Positions 14,850 through 23,560 of a DNA stretch of 35,272 bases are shown piece by piece (position 1 is the first letter of the stretch; every line of letters begins with the position of its first letter). The stretch lies in assembly GCA_910575405.1 (NCBI GenBank), contig CAJTER010000042.1:1-35272 (forward strand). The letters are read 5' to 3'. The position numbers and the translations under genes are program-made. This stretch comes from Clostridia bacterium (lineage in GTDB: Bacteria > Bacillota > Clostridia > Peptostreptococcales > Anaerovoracaceae). The notes below the pieces were generated by a model, which did not search any database, had not been told where the DNA came from, and saw only the letters and a program-made list of their open reading frames with translations.

Positions 14850-15626
14850 TTACTTATTTTTGAATTCGGCCTCACGTTTTTCCAGGAATGCGGTCATGCC
14901 CTCCGTCTTATCTTCAGAAGCAAAAGCAGAAGTAAAGGCTTCGATTTCCAGTGTGCTGGCAGCGCGCATATCCAGATCATAGCCATTATTAATGGTGGAC
15001 TTGGCGATGCCAATAGCGATAGGTGCTTTTGACATGATGGTCTGAGCAATTTTTTCGCAGGTTGGAATCAGATCTTCCGGTGAAGCGACCTTTTCTACAA
15101 GGCCGATGCGCAGGGCTTCTTCTGCGTTTATCATATCAGCTGTCATAATCAGATATTTGGCCATGCCCTTTCCTACCAGACGCGGCAGTCTCTGTGTTCC
15201 GCCAAAGCCAGGGAGAATTCCCAGGTTTACCTCAGGCTGTCCGAATTTTGCCTTTTCGGAAGCAACGCGGATATCGCAGGCCATGGCCAGCTCGCAGCCG
15301 CCGCCCAGCGCAAAGCCGTTTACAGCAGCGATGAATGGCTTTTCTATGGCTTCGATATAATTCATTACCTTGTGGCCTTTGATCATCAAGGCTCTTCCGC
15401 CAACAGCATCCAGCTGGTTCATCTGAGCAATATCGGCTCCGGCAACAAATGCCTTTCCTTCGCCGGTCAGAATAACCGCTTTTACAGCATCATCCTTTTC
15501 AATTTCTGTACAGGCAGCATAGATTTCATCCAGAACCTGCCCATTGAGAGCATTCATTGCTTTTGGACGATTGATGGTAATATATCCGATTCCGCCGGAT
15601 ACTTCATATTTAATGGTTTCGTACAT
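14850..15626 (-). CDS. crt: crotonase (enoyl-CoA hydratase / 3-hydroxybutyryl-CoA dehydratase)
   Basis: A 258-residue enoyl-CoA hydratase that adds water to crotonyl-CoA or removes it in butyrate-type fermentation. The oxyanion-hole segments (FVAGADIAQM and GFALGGGCELAMACD) and both catalytic glutamates E112 and E132 (QPEVNLGILPGFGGTQR) are present. Length is normal. RBS AAGGAATTG is close to the ATG. No thl, hbd or bcd genes are adjacent, so it is outside the usual bcs operon. Another crotonase-type acyl-CoA substrate from amino-acid breakdown is possible. Confidence 0.9.
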   Translation of the reverse strand: MYETIKYEVSGGIGYITINRPKAMNALNGQVLDEIYAACTEIEKDDAVKAVILTGEGKAFVAGADIAQMNQLDAVGGRALMIKGHKVMNYIEAIEKPFIAAVNGFALGGGCELAMACDIRVASEKAKFGQPEVNLGILPGFGGTQRLPRLVGKGMAKYLIMTADMINAEEALRIGLVEKVASPEDLIPTCEKIAQTIMSKAPIAIGIAKSTINNGYDLDMRAASTLEIEAFTSAFASEDKTEGMTAFLEKREAEFKNK

Positions 15627-15791
15627 GATTCACAATTCCTTTCTTTTAGCATGTTTTCTGTTTATAATCATACCACGTTAAGCTGGGAATTTCTACCCCC
15701 TTTAGCGGCAGATTGCAGGGAAAAACGTATTTCGGATTAGGGGGCTTCTGCAGCTTACCGGATAGGGGAGGGGCTCAAAAAGAATACCGTG

Positions 15792-15826
15792 AAAAAAGGG
15801 ACGCCTGCATAAAAGCGAGACGTCCC
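15792..15826 (-). terminator. gdhA terminator
   Basis: On the minus strand GGGACG (15826-15821) pairs with CGTCCC (15803-15798), followed by a run of six T. It lies 41 bases past the gdhA stop. Confidence 0.75.
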
Positions 15827-15866
15827 CCAAATAGTAATCTGTGTTATGTAAGCAAAAAGCTTATCT

Positions 15867-17210
15867 TTAGCAGATGCCCTGAGCCATCATAGCGTCAGCA
15901 ACCTTCAGGAATCCAGCGATGTTAGCGCCAGCAACCAGATTGTATCCGAATCCGTATTCTTTAGCAGCGCTTTCGCAAGCATCGTGAATACCAACCATGA
16001 TGTCTTTCAGCTGAGCGTGAACCTGTTCTGGTGTGAATACAGTCTTTCCAGCGTTCTGTCCCATTTCGATGCAGGAACATGCAACGCCGCCAGCGTTAGC
16101 AGCCTTGGAAGGTCCAACGATGATTCCGCCGTCCTGCATGATCTTGATAGCTTCGTTTGTGGAGGACATGTTGGAACCTTCACATACGAATTTAACGCCT
16201 CTGTCAACGAAGGACTTAGCATCATCTTCTCTGATTTCGTTCTGAGTTGCACATGGGATATACAGGTCAGCATCAACTTCCCAAGGTTTCTTTCCAGCAT
16301 GGAAGGTAGCGCCTGGGAATTTGTCAGCGTAAGGTGAGCAGATGTTCTTACCGGAAGCTCTCAGCTCCAGCATGTAATCAACTTTTTCGCCGGAAACGCC
16401 GTCTGGATCGTAGATGTATCCGTCCGGACCGGAGATTGTGATAACTTTAGCGCCCAGCTCGTTCAGCTTCATTGCAGTACCCCAGGATACGTTACCGAAC
16501 CCGGAAATAGCAACGTTCTTGCCCTTTAGATCTTCGCCATTTGCTTTCAGCATGCATTCTGCATAGTAAACGATACCATAGCCAGTAGCTTCTGTTCTGC
16601 CGTTTAAGCCGCCCCAGGACAGGCCTTTACCAGTCAGAGTCCCTTCGAATCTGTTTACGATCTTCTTGTACTGTCCATACATGTAACCGATTTCTCTTCC
16701 GCCAACACCAAGGTCTCCAGCAGGAACGTCAGTGGAAGGTCCGATGTGTCTGTATAATTCTGTAATAAATGCCTGGCAGAAACGCATAACTTCCGCATCA
16801 GATTTACCGTTCGGGTCGAAGTTAGCTCCACCTTTACCACCACCGATAGGAAGACCAGTCAGGCTGTTCTTGAAAATCTGTTCAAAGCCCAGGAACTTGA
16901 TGATTCCAGGATATACGTTTGGTGCAAATCTCAGTCCGCCTTTGTAAGGTCCGATTGCACTGTTGAACTGGTATCTGTAACCCTTGTTAACCTGTACTTT
17001 ACCAGCATCGTCAACCCAAGTTACCTTGAAAGTGATTCCTCTTTCAGGTTCTACCAGTCTTTCGAGGATAGCAGCCTCTTCATATTCAGGATGCTTTTCG
17101 ATTACTGGAGCCAGAGAGTGAAGAACTTCTTCAACGGTCTGATGAAATTCAACTTCTCCAGGGTTGTTAGCTTTGCAATTTTCAATTACTGTTTCGATGT
17201 AATTTGACAT
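15867..17210 (-). CDS. gdhA: NAD(P)-dependent glutamate dehydrogenase
   Basis: A 447-residue hexameric glutamate dehydrogenase of the about-450-residue bacterial type (usually NADP-linked), interconverting glutamate and 2-oxoglutarate plus ammonia. Substrate residues: K90 in GPYKGGLRFAP, catalytic K126 in LPIGGGKGGANFDPNG, D166 in DVPAGDLGVGGREIGY. Rossmann loop: SGFGNVSWGTA. Start at 17210 follows GAGGAG; an upstream in-frame ATG has no site. Codon use is tidy, as for a highly expressed gene. It has its own promoter and terminator. With glnA nearby it gives both routes of ammonia assimilation; in an amino-acid fermenter it may run in the oxidative direction. Cofactor cannot be proven by sight. 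Confidence 0.95.
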   Translation of the reverse strand: MSNYIETVIENCKANNPGEVEFHQTVEEVLHSLAPVIEKHPEYEEAAILERLVEPERGITFKVTWVDDAGKVQVNKGYRYQFNSAIGPYKGGLRFAPNVYPGIIKFLGFEQIFKNSLTGLPIGGGKGGANFDPNGKSDAEVMRFCQAFITELYRHIGPSTDVPAGDLGVGGREIGYMYGQYKKIVNRFEGTLTGKGLSWGGLNGRTEATGYGIVYYAECMLKANGEDLKGKNVAISGFGNVSWGTAMKLNELGAKVITISGPDGYIYDPDGVSGEKVDYMLELRASGKNICSPYADKFPGATFHAGKKPWEVDADLYIPCATQNEIREDDAKSFVDRGVKFVCEGSNMSSTNEAIKIMQDGGIIVGPSKAANAGGVACSCIEMGQNAGKTVFTPEQVHAQLKDIMVGIHDACESAAKEYGFGYNLVAGANIAGFLKVADAMMAQGIC

Positions 17211-17276
17211 TTGATTTTCTCCTCTTTTTCTCATCATTATATTTTCACAATAAATATAAAGTTTCTAACACTTTAA

Positions 17277-17305
17277 AATATAGCACTTTGTCAAATTATA
17301 GTCAA
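17277..17305 (-). promoter_or_regulatory. gdhA promoter
   Basis: On the minus strand TTGACT (17305-17300), 17 bp spacer, TATATT (17282-17277), giving a leader of about 60 bases before the ATG. Confidence 0.6.
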
Positions 17306-17445
17306 TATAATTCAGGAATTCCGTTGAAAGTTTTAATTTTCTGAATAATGAGCAGAAAATATAATTATTGAGAAAAAATATTAAAAACGAGAAAAATGTT
17401 AGAGTTACAAAAAATGTATGTTTTAGTCGCAATCTTTGAAAAATA

Positions 17446-17501
17446 TGGTACAATAGTTGGTAGTCAGCAATTTTTCCGTATATTTTTTGGTTGGAAATTG
17501 C
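17446..17501 (+). promoter_or_regulatory. extended -10 promoter and leader hairpin of the large fusion gene
   Basis: TGGTACAAT (17446-17454) is an extended -10; no good -35 is seen. Downstream, GCAATTTTTCC (17467-17477) pairs imperfectly with GGAAATTGC (17493-17501) across a T-rich loop, so the roughly 140-base leader may fold. The rest of 17238-17602 is AT-rich with no gene. Confidence 0.4.
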
Positions 17502-17602
17502 ATTGAGATTGCGCGATGGATAGAGGCTTCTGAGTATCCTATAAACATACAGTCATTATTAAAAATAGAAAATTAAAAATAGAAAAGAGGTGGAAGACCG
17601 GC

Positions 17603-20600
17603 ATGAGAGCAGAATGGAATTTGTATAAATCTTTGGAACGGAATCTGACAGAAAAACGGTTTTTGAAACGGATCAAAATGTCGAAACGGCATATGCTCGG
17701 TATACTGGAGCAGGACGAATGGAAGACGCGGGCAGCTCAGCTTGAAACAGAAACTGCGGGCTGCGGGGAAATACTGGAGCAGGCAGAAACAACTCTGAGC
17801 CAGCTTTCTCCTGAACCGGAAGAAGGATGGTTGTCTTATATTTATCAGGATATTAATGCGGATCTGTTTCCCGAAACCTACGAAAAACACCCGGGCGAAA
17901 GGGATTTTGCTGCAGGAAAGCTTTTTTACCTGGAAACGCTGCGGACAGTGCTGAGCTATCAGCGCAAGAAGGATGGCTTCTCGCCTCTTCTACACATGGA
18001 ACTTGTCACGAAAGAAGAAATGGAAAGCTGTCCTGCGGAGGAAGAGTATATGCAGTTTGCAGAATACTTCCGCTATCATTATGTGATGGAGTTTATGGCT
18101 ATCGGGAAGGCTATTACGCCCTTTAATACACTGGGACATATCTGCGGCGTCCATTTCGTAGCTCTTTATACAGCAAGGCAGCTTGCAGCGGCGGGAATTC
18201 CTGTGGATCTGGCTCTGGTTTCAGGCTCAGCGGCAGGCCACGATATTGGCAAATATGGATGTAAAGGGGCAGAGGCAAAACGAATTCCCTATCTGCATTA
18301 TTATTATACCGATCAATTCCTCAAACGGAATGGGATGCCTCTCATCGCACACATTGCCAGCAACCACTCTACCTGGGATCTGGAGCTTGAAAACCTTTCC
18401 GTGGAATCCCTGCTCCTCATCTACGCGGATTTTCGTGTGAAAAGTAGCAGAAATGCGGATGGTGAGGAAATCGTTCATTTTTACACACTTGAGGAGGCAT
18501 TTGACGTTATTTTAGGAAAGCTCGACAATGTGGATGAAGCCAAAAAGCACCGCTATCAAAAAGTATACGCAAAGCTGAAAGACTTTGAGGACTATATGCT
18601 GAACAAGGGCATTCAAACCGATCTGAACGCGCAATATGAGGGGACGCCGGAGGAAAAGGATTCTGCTCTTCTTTCCCCTGAGGAGACGGTCGACAGGCTC
18701 AAATATTTGGCCGTTGAGCACAACATCTATCTGATGAATAAGTTCAACAACAAAGCAGCTTTCGGCAATTTGATCGAGGCGGCCAGGAGTGAAAAACAGT
18801 GGAAAAATCTTAGAGCCTATATCAATATTCTGGATGAATATTCGACGTATATGACGCAAAAGCAAAAACGCATGACCCTGTATTTTCTATACGATCTGCT
18901 GACCCACAGGGAAGGAGATATCCGCAGACAGGCGGCCACGCTTATGGGAGAAATCATCGTCAATTATGATGAAGAATACCGCAAAGAACTGCCCGAGGGA
19001 GCGACAAGAGCCCAGGAAGGAGAGACCAGCTTCAGCCTGTGGAATGAATACCTGGGGAAAATCATTTTTCCGGATCACAAAGTTACGGATCAGCATAAAC
19101 GGTGGATCGGCTACACGCTGAAAATCGTCCTCCGTTCTGCTCTGGAAAGCTGCAGCAGCGACGATCATAATGGCTATCTTGACCGTTTTCTGCAATTTTA
19201 TGAAAACATATATATCGACGATCTGGCAGTCTTTGTGCTGCTGGATTCGGCGCTGGACATTCCCTTTGCTCTATGCAGCAAAAAGCAGCGCAGGCAGATG
19301 GCGTTTTTTGCCATGCAGGCATCCTTCCGCAAATCCGAGGAGATCAAGATTGCTGCCATGAGGCTCATCAAGTACATGACGCAGGAGGGCGGCGCGCAAG
19401 AGATAGCAGAAGAGGCACGGACTGTAATGCACAATGCTGGAGATGACAAGCAGCTGGTGAGCGTGGTATTTTTGAAGGAAAAGATCAGGCAGAACCTGGG
19501 TATAGCGGATGAGGAGACAAAGGATCACGAATACCTGCTGTATGAAAGAGAAGAAACAACTTCGGATATTTTCCTGGAAAACCTGAAGGTGGATACACCC
19601 TGGGTGATAAAGGCTGTAAATATCGAATTCCTTCTGGATGAGGTAAAGCAGGGCAAGGTGGAGGAAGTGCTCCACGTAGCAACTCACCTTTCCAATTTGC
19701 TGAAGGTCAGTGAACGTGTAACGGTTCGCCATATTGCGGGAAAGGGTCTGCTTTCGGTGGTGCGTATGCTGCCTCTGGATCAGCGAAACGAGCTGGTGGT
19801 GGAGCTGACAAAGGGTCTGGAAATCGGCGATTACCAGTTTTCCAAATATATCCCTCAGTACCTGGGCGCTCTGGCGCTGTACCTTCATCCCAATGAACTG
19901 GATGAGCTGCTGGGAAACTTCCGTTCCTTCCTTGAAAATACCAATGAAAAGGTGGCCTCCGTTACCCTCGATACCATAGGAGAAGTCATCAAGCGCTTCC
20001 CAGAATACAAGGAGCGTTTTTCCCAGCCTGAGGAAGAATACGACAGACGAAAGCAGGCTCTTTTAGGAATGCTGATGCGGGGCCTTGCCAATTATAATGT
20101 GGCAGTCAGTCAGGAAGCCTTTCGCGTCATCGGACAGCACATTTTCGGAAGCAGGGAGCTGGATCTGAAGCGGAAATATCATATTTTCTGCAGAATTTAC
20201 AAGAAGATGCTGACTTTGATTGTCGATCAGGAGGAGCAGGAGCTGACCTTTTTTACAAATGCCGCGGCGCTGAATCACATTTATCGCTTTATTTCCGAAT
20301 ACATTTTGGAAAACGGGGACTTTCATCTGCCTAAAAAGGCAAAAACAGCCTTTTTCCCAGGAACCTTTGACCCCTTCTCCCTGAGCCACAAGGGCATTGT
20401 GACCTCAATACGGGATCTGGGCTTTGAAGTGTATCTTGCTCTGGATGAATTTTCCTGGTCTAAAAAGACACAGCCGAGGATGATACGTAGAAAGCTGATT
20501 ACCATGTCTGTGGCAGATGAGGGAAGCGTGTATCTGTTTCCGGACGATGAACCGGTCAACATCGCGAATCCTTCGGATCTGAAAAAGCTGCGGAGCCTGC

Positions 20601-22465
20601 TGCCGGACAAGGAGCTTTATATTGTGGTGGGAAGCGACGTGATCATCAATGCCTCTTCCTATAAAGCGCCGCCATCTGAAAACTCCATCCACACCTTTAA
20701 TCATGTGGTATTCCGGCGGGAAAGCGCAGTTGAGGGTGAAGAAAAGAAAGAGGACTTGAGTGAAGCTTACAGCAATATCTCCGGTAAAGTGGTGGAGCTT
20801 ACGCTTCCCGTTCATCTGGAGGATATTAGCTCCACCAGAATACGTGAAAATATCGACTATAACCGGGACATTTCCAACCTGATTGATACGGTGGCACAAA
20901 ACTATATTTATGATAACAGTCTGTATTTGCGAGAGCCTCAGTACAAGCATATCATGCAGACCAAGCTCATCCGCTTTGAGCCTCTTGCTCATAGAGGAAG
21001 CGGCATTCTGAAAGATATGGAGGGGGAAATCCGAAAGAGAGGGCATAATTTTGAGCAGGTAGAGGGTTATCTGCAGCATCCGGATGTCCGGACAGCGGCC
21101 ATCCGCGACGGAGGCATGAACGACAAAGTCTGCGCTCTTGCCGCAGTAAAAGAAATCAATACGGCGGATCTGTTCGAGGAGTTTAAAAACGCGGAAATGG
21201 CGGCATACTTGAGGCAGAAAGCAACAGGACGGATCATAGTTATCGGAAGCCTTTATTATGACCATGCCGCGGCCATTCGGGATGTGGTGCAGCTCATGGT
21301 AACGGAAACGATTTCTCAGGCTCTGGAGGAGGATATCACCTATGCCGTATATCACCCGGTGGTGGACTCGGACAACAACGATACAATTATCTCGGTTCTG
21401 CGGCGGCAGGGATTTCGCGAGATCGTCATAAAGGGGAAAGGCACTCAAGTTTACGAGGTGAATATGAAGAGCCCCATATCCGTATTTCAGAACATGGATA
21501 CGGTTTTGAAGGATCCTTTTAACAAAAGCGAAAAAATCCTGGAAACCATGGAGCAGGCCCATATTGATCTGCAGATGGCGCTGACCAGGATGTATCCGGG
21601 CAATCTGGTTTTGTCCATTAACTCCGGCGTTATGCACCATAAAATTATCGACATGGTGACAAAGACAAACGGCGTTCCCAGCGAGCCCCTGAAAGTAAGA
21701 AAGCTGGGCCCCTATATGTGCGTGCCATTTGGCAAGATCCTGAGGGGTATGGCAGTTCCAAACACAGTAACAAAGACCCTCCACACGGAGAAAAAATTTG
21801 ATCCGGATCTGAAGAGCTTCAGTATACAGGAATATCCGTATTATTCGCCTATTGCCAATCAGGTAAAAACGATACGCTCTTTTAACCGGCCTGTAATTCT
21901 GGTGGATGATTTGCTCCACAAGGGTTACCGGATGAAAGAACTGGATCCGGTGCTGAAGGAAAATCAGGTGGAAGTCAGTAAGCTGGTTGTAGGGCTCTTG
22001 TCCGGCAGAGGCAAGGATCTGATGACTATCCAGGGAAGAACGGTTGACAGCGCCTATTTTATTCCAAACCTGAAAAGCTGGTTTGTGGAATCAAGCTTAT
22101 ATCCTTTTATCGGCGGGGATGGTGTCAGCCGGGAAACGGAAGGAGAATCAAGCCTTCAGACTTCCATCAATCTGATACTGCCCTATGTGGCCCCGGCGTT
22201 TCTTTCCGATGTTCCCAGGCAAGAGTTGTATCACTTTTCCATGGTGTGCATGACAAATGCACGGAAAATTTTCTTTGCGCTGGAAGAGGAGTATCAGAAT
22301 GTATTCGGCAGAAAGCTGACCCTGCGCCGCTTGTCAGAAGCCGTTATTTCACCTCGCGTGCCAGATCTGGGAAGCTACATGAATTACGACATGAATCTGG
22401 CGCCCTCCGGATATTTGCAGAACGGAATTGAGCGACTAATCAGACTGGAGAATCTTATCATATGA
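17603..22465 (+). CDS. HD / HEAT-like / NadD-like nucleotidyltransferase / GNAT-like / phosphoribosyltransferase-like fusion
   Basis: A 1,620-residue soluble protein with no membrane segment or signal. (1) About 1-150: unrecognised. (2) About 150-300: HD phosphohydrolase-like domain with H179 or H184, H213-D214 (GHDIGKYG), H250/H255 (HIASNHSTWD) and D276. (3) About 400-905: helical HEAT-like repeats. (4) About 912-1118: class I nucleotidyltransferase with FFPGTFDPFSLSHKG near 917-931 and ISSTRIREN near 1075; the usual HxGH is SLSH. (5) About 1120-1285: GNAT-like, with GRIIVIGSLYYDHAAA and SVLRRQGFREI. (6) About 1290-1550: phosphoribosyltransferase-like, with VILVDDLLHKGYRM and acidic pair D1435-D1436. 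RBS AGAGGTGG before the ATG. The next gene overlaps by 4 bases. Domains are seen by motif only; the reaction is unknown. Confidence 0.8.
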   Translation: MRAEWNLYKSLERNLTEKRFLKRIKMSKRHMLGILEQDEWKTRAAQLETETAGCGEILEQAETTLSQLSPEPEEGWLSYIYQDINADLFPETYEKHPGERDFAAGKLFYLETLRTVLSYQRKKDGFSPLLHMELVTKEEMESCPAEEEYMQFAEYFRYHYVMEFMAIGKAITPFNTLGHICGVHFVALYTARQLAAAGIPVDLALVSGSAAGHDIGKYGCKGAEAKRIPYLHYYYTDQFLKRNGMPLIAHIASNHSTWDLELENLSVESLLLIYADFRVKSSRNADGEEIVHFYTLEEAFDVILGKLDNVDEAKKHRYQKVYAKLKDFEDYMLNKGIQTDLNAQYEGTPEEKDSALLSPEETVDRLKYLAVEHNIYLMNKFNNKAAFGNLIEAARSEKQWKNLRAYINILDEYSTYMTQKQKRMTLYFLYDLLTHREGDIRRQAATLMGEIIVNYDEEYRKELPEGATRAQEGETSFSLWNEYLGKIIFPDHKVTDQHKRWIGYTLKIVLRSALESCSSDDHNGYLDRFLQFYENIYIDDLAVFVLLDSALDIPFALCSKKQRRQMAFFAMQASFRKSEEIKIAAMRLIKYMTQEGGAQEIAEEARTVMHNAGDDKQLVSVVFLKEKIRQNLGIADEETKDHEYLLYEREETTSDIFLENLKVDTPWVIKAVNIEFLLDEVKQGKVEEVLHVATHLSNLLKVSERVTVRHIAGKGLLSVVRMLPLDQRNELVVELTKGLEIGDYQFSKYIPQYLGALALYLHPNELDELLGNFRSFLENTNEKVASVTLDTIGEVIKRFPEYKERFSQPEEEYDRRKQALLGMLMRGLANYNVAVSQEAFRVIGQHIFGSRELDLKRKYHIFCRIYKKMLTLIVDQEEQELTFFTNAAALNHIYRFISEYILENGDFHLPKKAKTAFFPGTFDPFSLSHKGIVTSIRDLGFEVYLALDEFSWSKKTQPRMIRRKLITMSVADEGSVYLFPDDEPVNIANPSDLKKLRSLLPDKELYIVVGSDVIINASSYKAPPSENSIHTFNHVVFRRESAVEGEEKKEDLSEAYSNISGKVVELTLPVHLEDISSTRIRENIDYNRDISNLIDTVAQNYIYDNSLYLREPQYKHIMQTKLIRFEPLAHRGSGILKDMEGEIRKRGHNFEQVEGYLQHPDVRTAAIRDGGMNDKVCALAAVKEINTADLFEEFKNAEMAAYLRQKATGRIIVIGSLYYDHAAAIRDVVQLMVTETISQALEEDITYAVYHPVVDSDNNDTIISVLRRQGFREIVIKGKGTQVYEVNMKSPISVFQNMDTVLKDPFNKSEKILETMEQAHIDLQMALTRMYPGNLVLSINSGVMHHKIIDMVTKTNGVPSEPLKVRKLGPYMCVPFGKILRGMAVPNTVTKTLHTEKKFDPDLKSFSIQEYPYYSPIANQVKTIRSFNRPVILVDDLLHKGYRMKELDPVLKENQVEVSKLVVGLLSGRGKDLMTIQGRTVDSAYFIPNLKSWFVESSLYPFIGGDGVSRETEGESSLQTSINLILPYVAPAFLSDVPRQELYHFSMVCMTNARKIFFALEEEYQNVFGRKLTLRRLSEAVISPRVPDLGSYMNYDMNLAPSGYLQNGIERLIRLENLII

Positions 22466-23463
22466 AAACCATGCGTATCAGCAGCCTTTTTGAGGATTCG
22501 GCTGCCATCAACAGGAAAGGGGACAGCTTTTTCATAAAGCCCCAAAAAAAGAATCCTTTTGCCATTGACAAAAAAAAGGGGGTCAATATTCTCGCTTTAG
22601 GGGACGTAGGAGGGATGCTCCTCATCGGGCTGCGCCTTCTTTCCGGAGAAACGGTTTCCCATATTGGAATTTGTGATCTGAACGAGAAGGTGGCCCGGCG
22701 ATATGAGATGGAAGCTGGGCAGATTGAATATCCAATTGCTCATGGAATGCTGCCGGAGGTAAGAATTATTTCTTCCGCTGAACTCTTTGACTGTGATGTG
22801 CTGGTGTTCTGCGCATCCAAAGGGGTTCCTCCAGTGGGCGGAGATGTGAAAGATGTGCGAATGGCGCAGCTTCAGGCCAACGCAAAGCTAGTAGGTTCTT
22901 TTGCATCTCAGGCTGTGCAACAAGGCTTTGACGGGCTCTTTGCGGTTGTATCGGATCCAGTCGATCCCCTCTGCAAGGCGGCGCTTTTGTCAGGCCTTCG
23001 ACCGGAGCAGGTGCAGGGCTATGGCCTGGGGGTCATGAACAGCAGAGCCCTTTATTTTGCGAGAAAGGAGCAGCGGTTTGCGTCTTTTCTGCGGGAAGGA
23101 AGAGCCTTTGGACCTCATGGAGAAGATCTGGTTATTGCTAACAGCCTGGAGCATTACGATGACGCACTCTCAAGGGAGCTGACAAAGCTTTCTGTAGAAT
23201 CCAATTTGAAGACCAGGGAGCTGGGGTTCAAGCCATTTATTGCGCCGGCCCTGTCTTCGGGGGCAATTTCTATTACAGAAACCCTTTCAGGCGGCTGGCA
23301 TTACAGCTCCGTATATTTTGGAAAAGGAGACAGCGGCGCCTTTTTAGGTGTGAGAAACAGGCGGACGCCTTACGGTATACAGGTGGAGGATGCGCCCATG
23401 CCGGAGGAGCTTTATCTGCGCATTAAGAAGGCTTATGAACACCTGGCGGCGCTTAATCTGTAG
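22462..23463 (+). CDS. lactate/malate dehydrogenase-fold protein
   Basis: A 333-residue protein of the LDH/MDH superfamily. The Rossmann start is NILALGDVGGMLLIGL (about 43-58) and the acidic ribose-binding residue follows in IGICDLNEK. LDH-like landmarks are present but altered: VVSDPVDPLC stands for the usual TNPVD, GYGLGVMNSRALYFAR for the G-x-LDSxR helix, and AFGPHGEDLVIANS carries the catalytic-type histidine. About 35 extra residues precede the Rossmann fold. Its ATG overlaps the stop of the large fusion gene (ATGA), so the two are translationally coupled. A 2-hydroxyacid dehydrogenase role is likely by fold, but the substrate-binding arginines cannot be assigned with confidence and a non-classical role is possible. 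Confidence 0.8.
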   Translation: MKTMRISSLFEDSAAINRKGDSFFIKPQKKNPFAIDKKKGVNILALGDVGGMLLIGLRLLSGETVSHIGICDLNEKVARRYEMEAGQIEYPIAHGMLPEVRIISSAELFDCDVLVFCASKGVPPVGGDVKDVRMAQLQANAKLVGSFASQAVQQGFDGLFAVVSDPVDPLCKAALLSGLRPEQVQGYGLGVMNSRALYFARKEQRFASFLREGRAFGPHGEDLVIANSLEHYDDALSRELTKLSVESNLKTRELGFKPFIAPALSSGAISITETLSGGWHYSSVYFGKGDSGAFLGVRNRRTPYGIQVEDAPMPEELYLRIKKAYEHLAALNL

Positions 23464-23560
23464 CCTGGATGTACGGTACTTGGAAGATTTGGGAAAGAAC
23501 TTGAGAATAAATTATAAGGGATTGGGATCATAAAAACAGGAGAAAAGTAGGAGGTATGTT

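Noticed and set aside
20405-21919. 504-codon open frame on the minus strand
   Set aside because: Lies fully inside the giant fusion gene and reads as a His/Arg-rich shadow; the plus frame has coherent domains.
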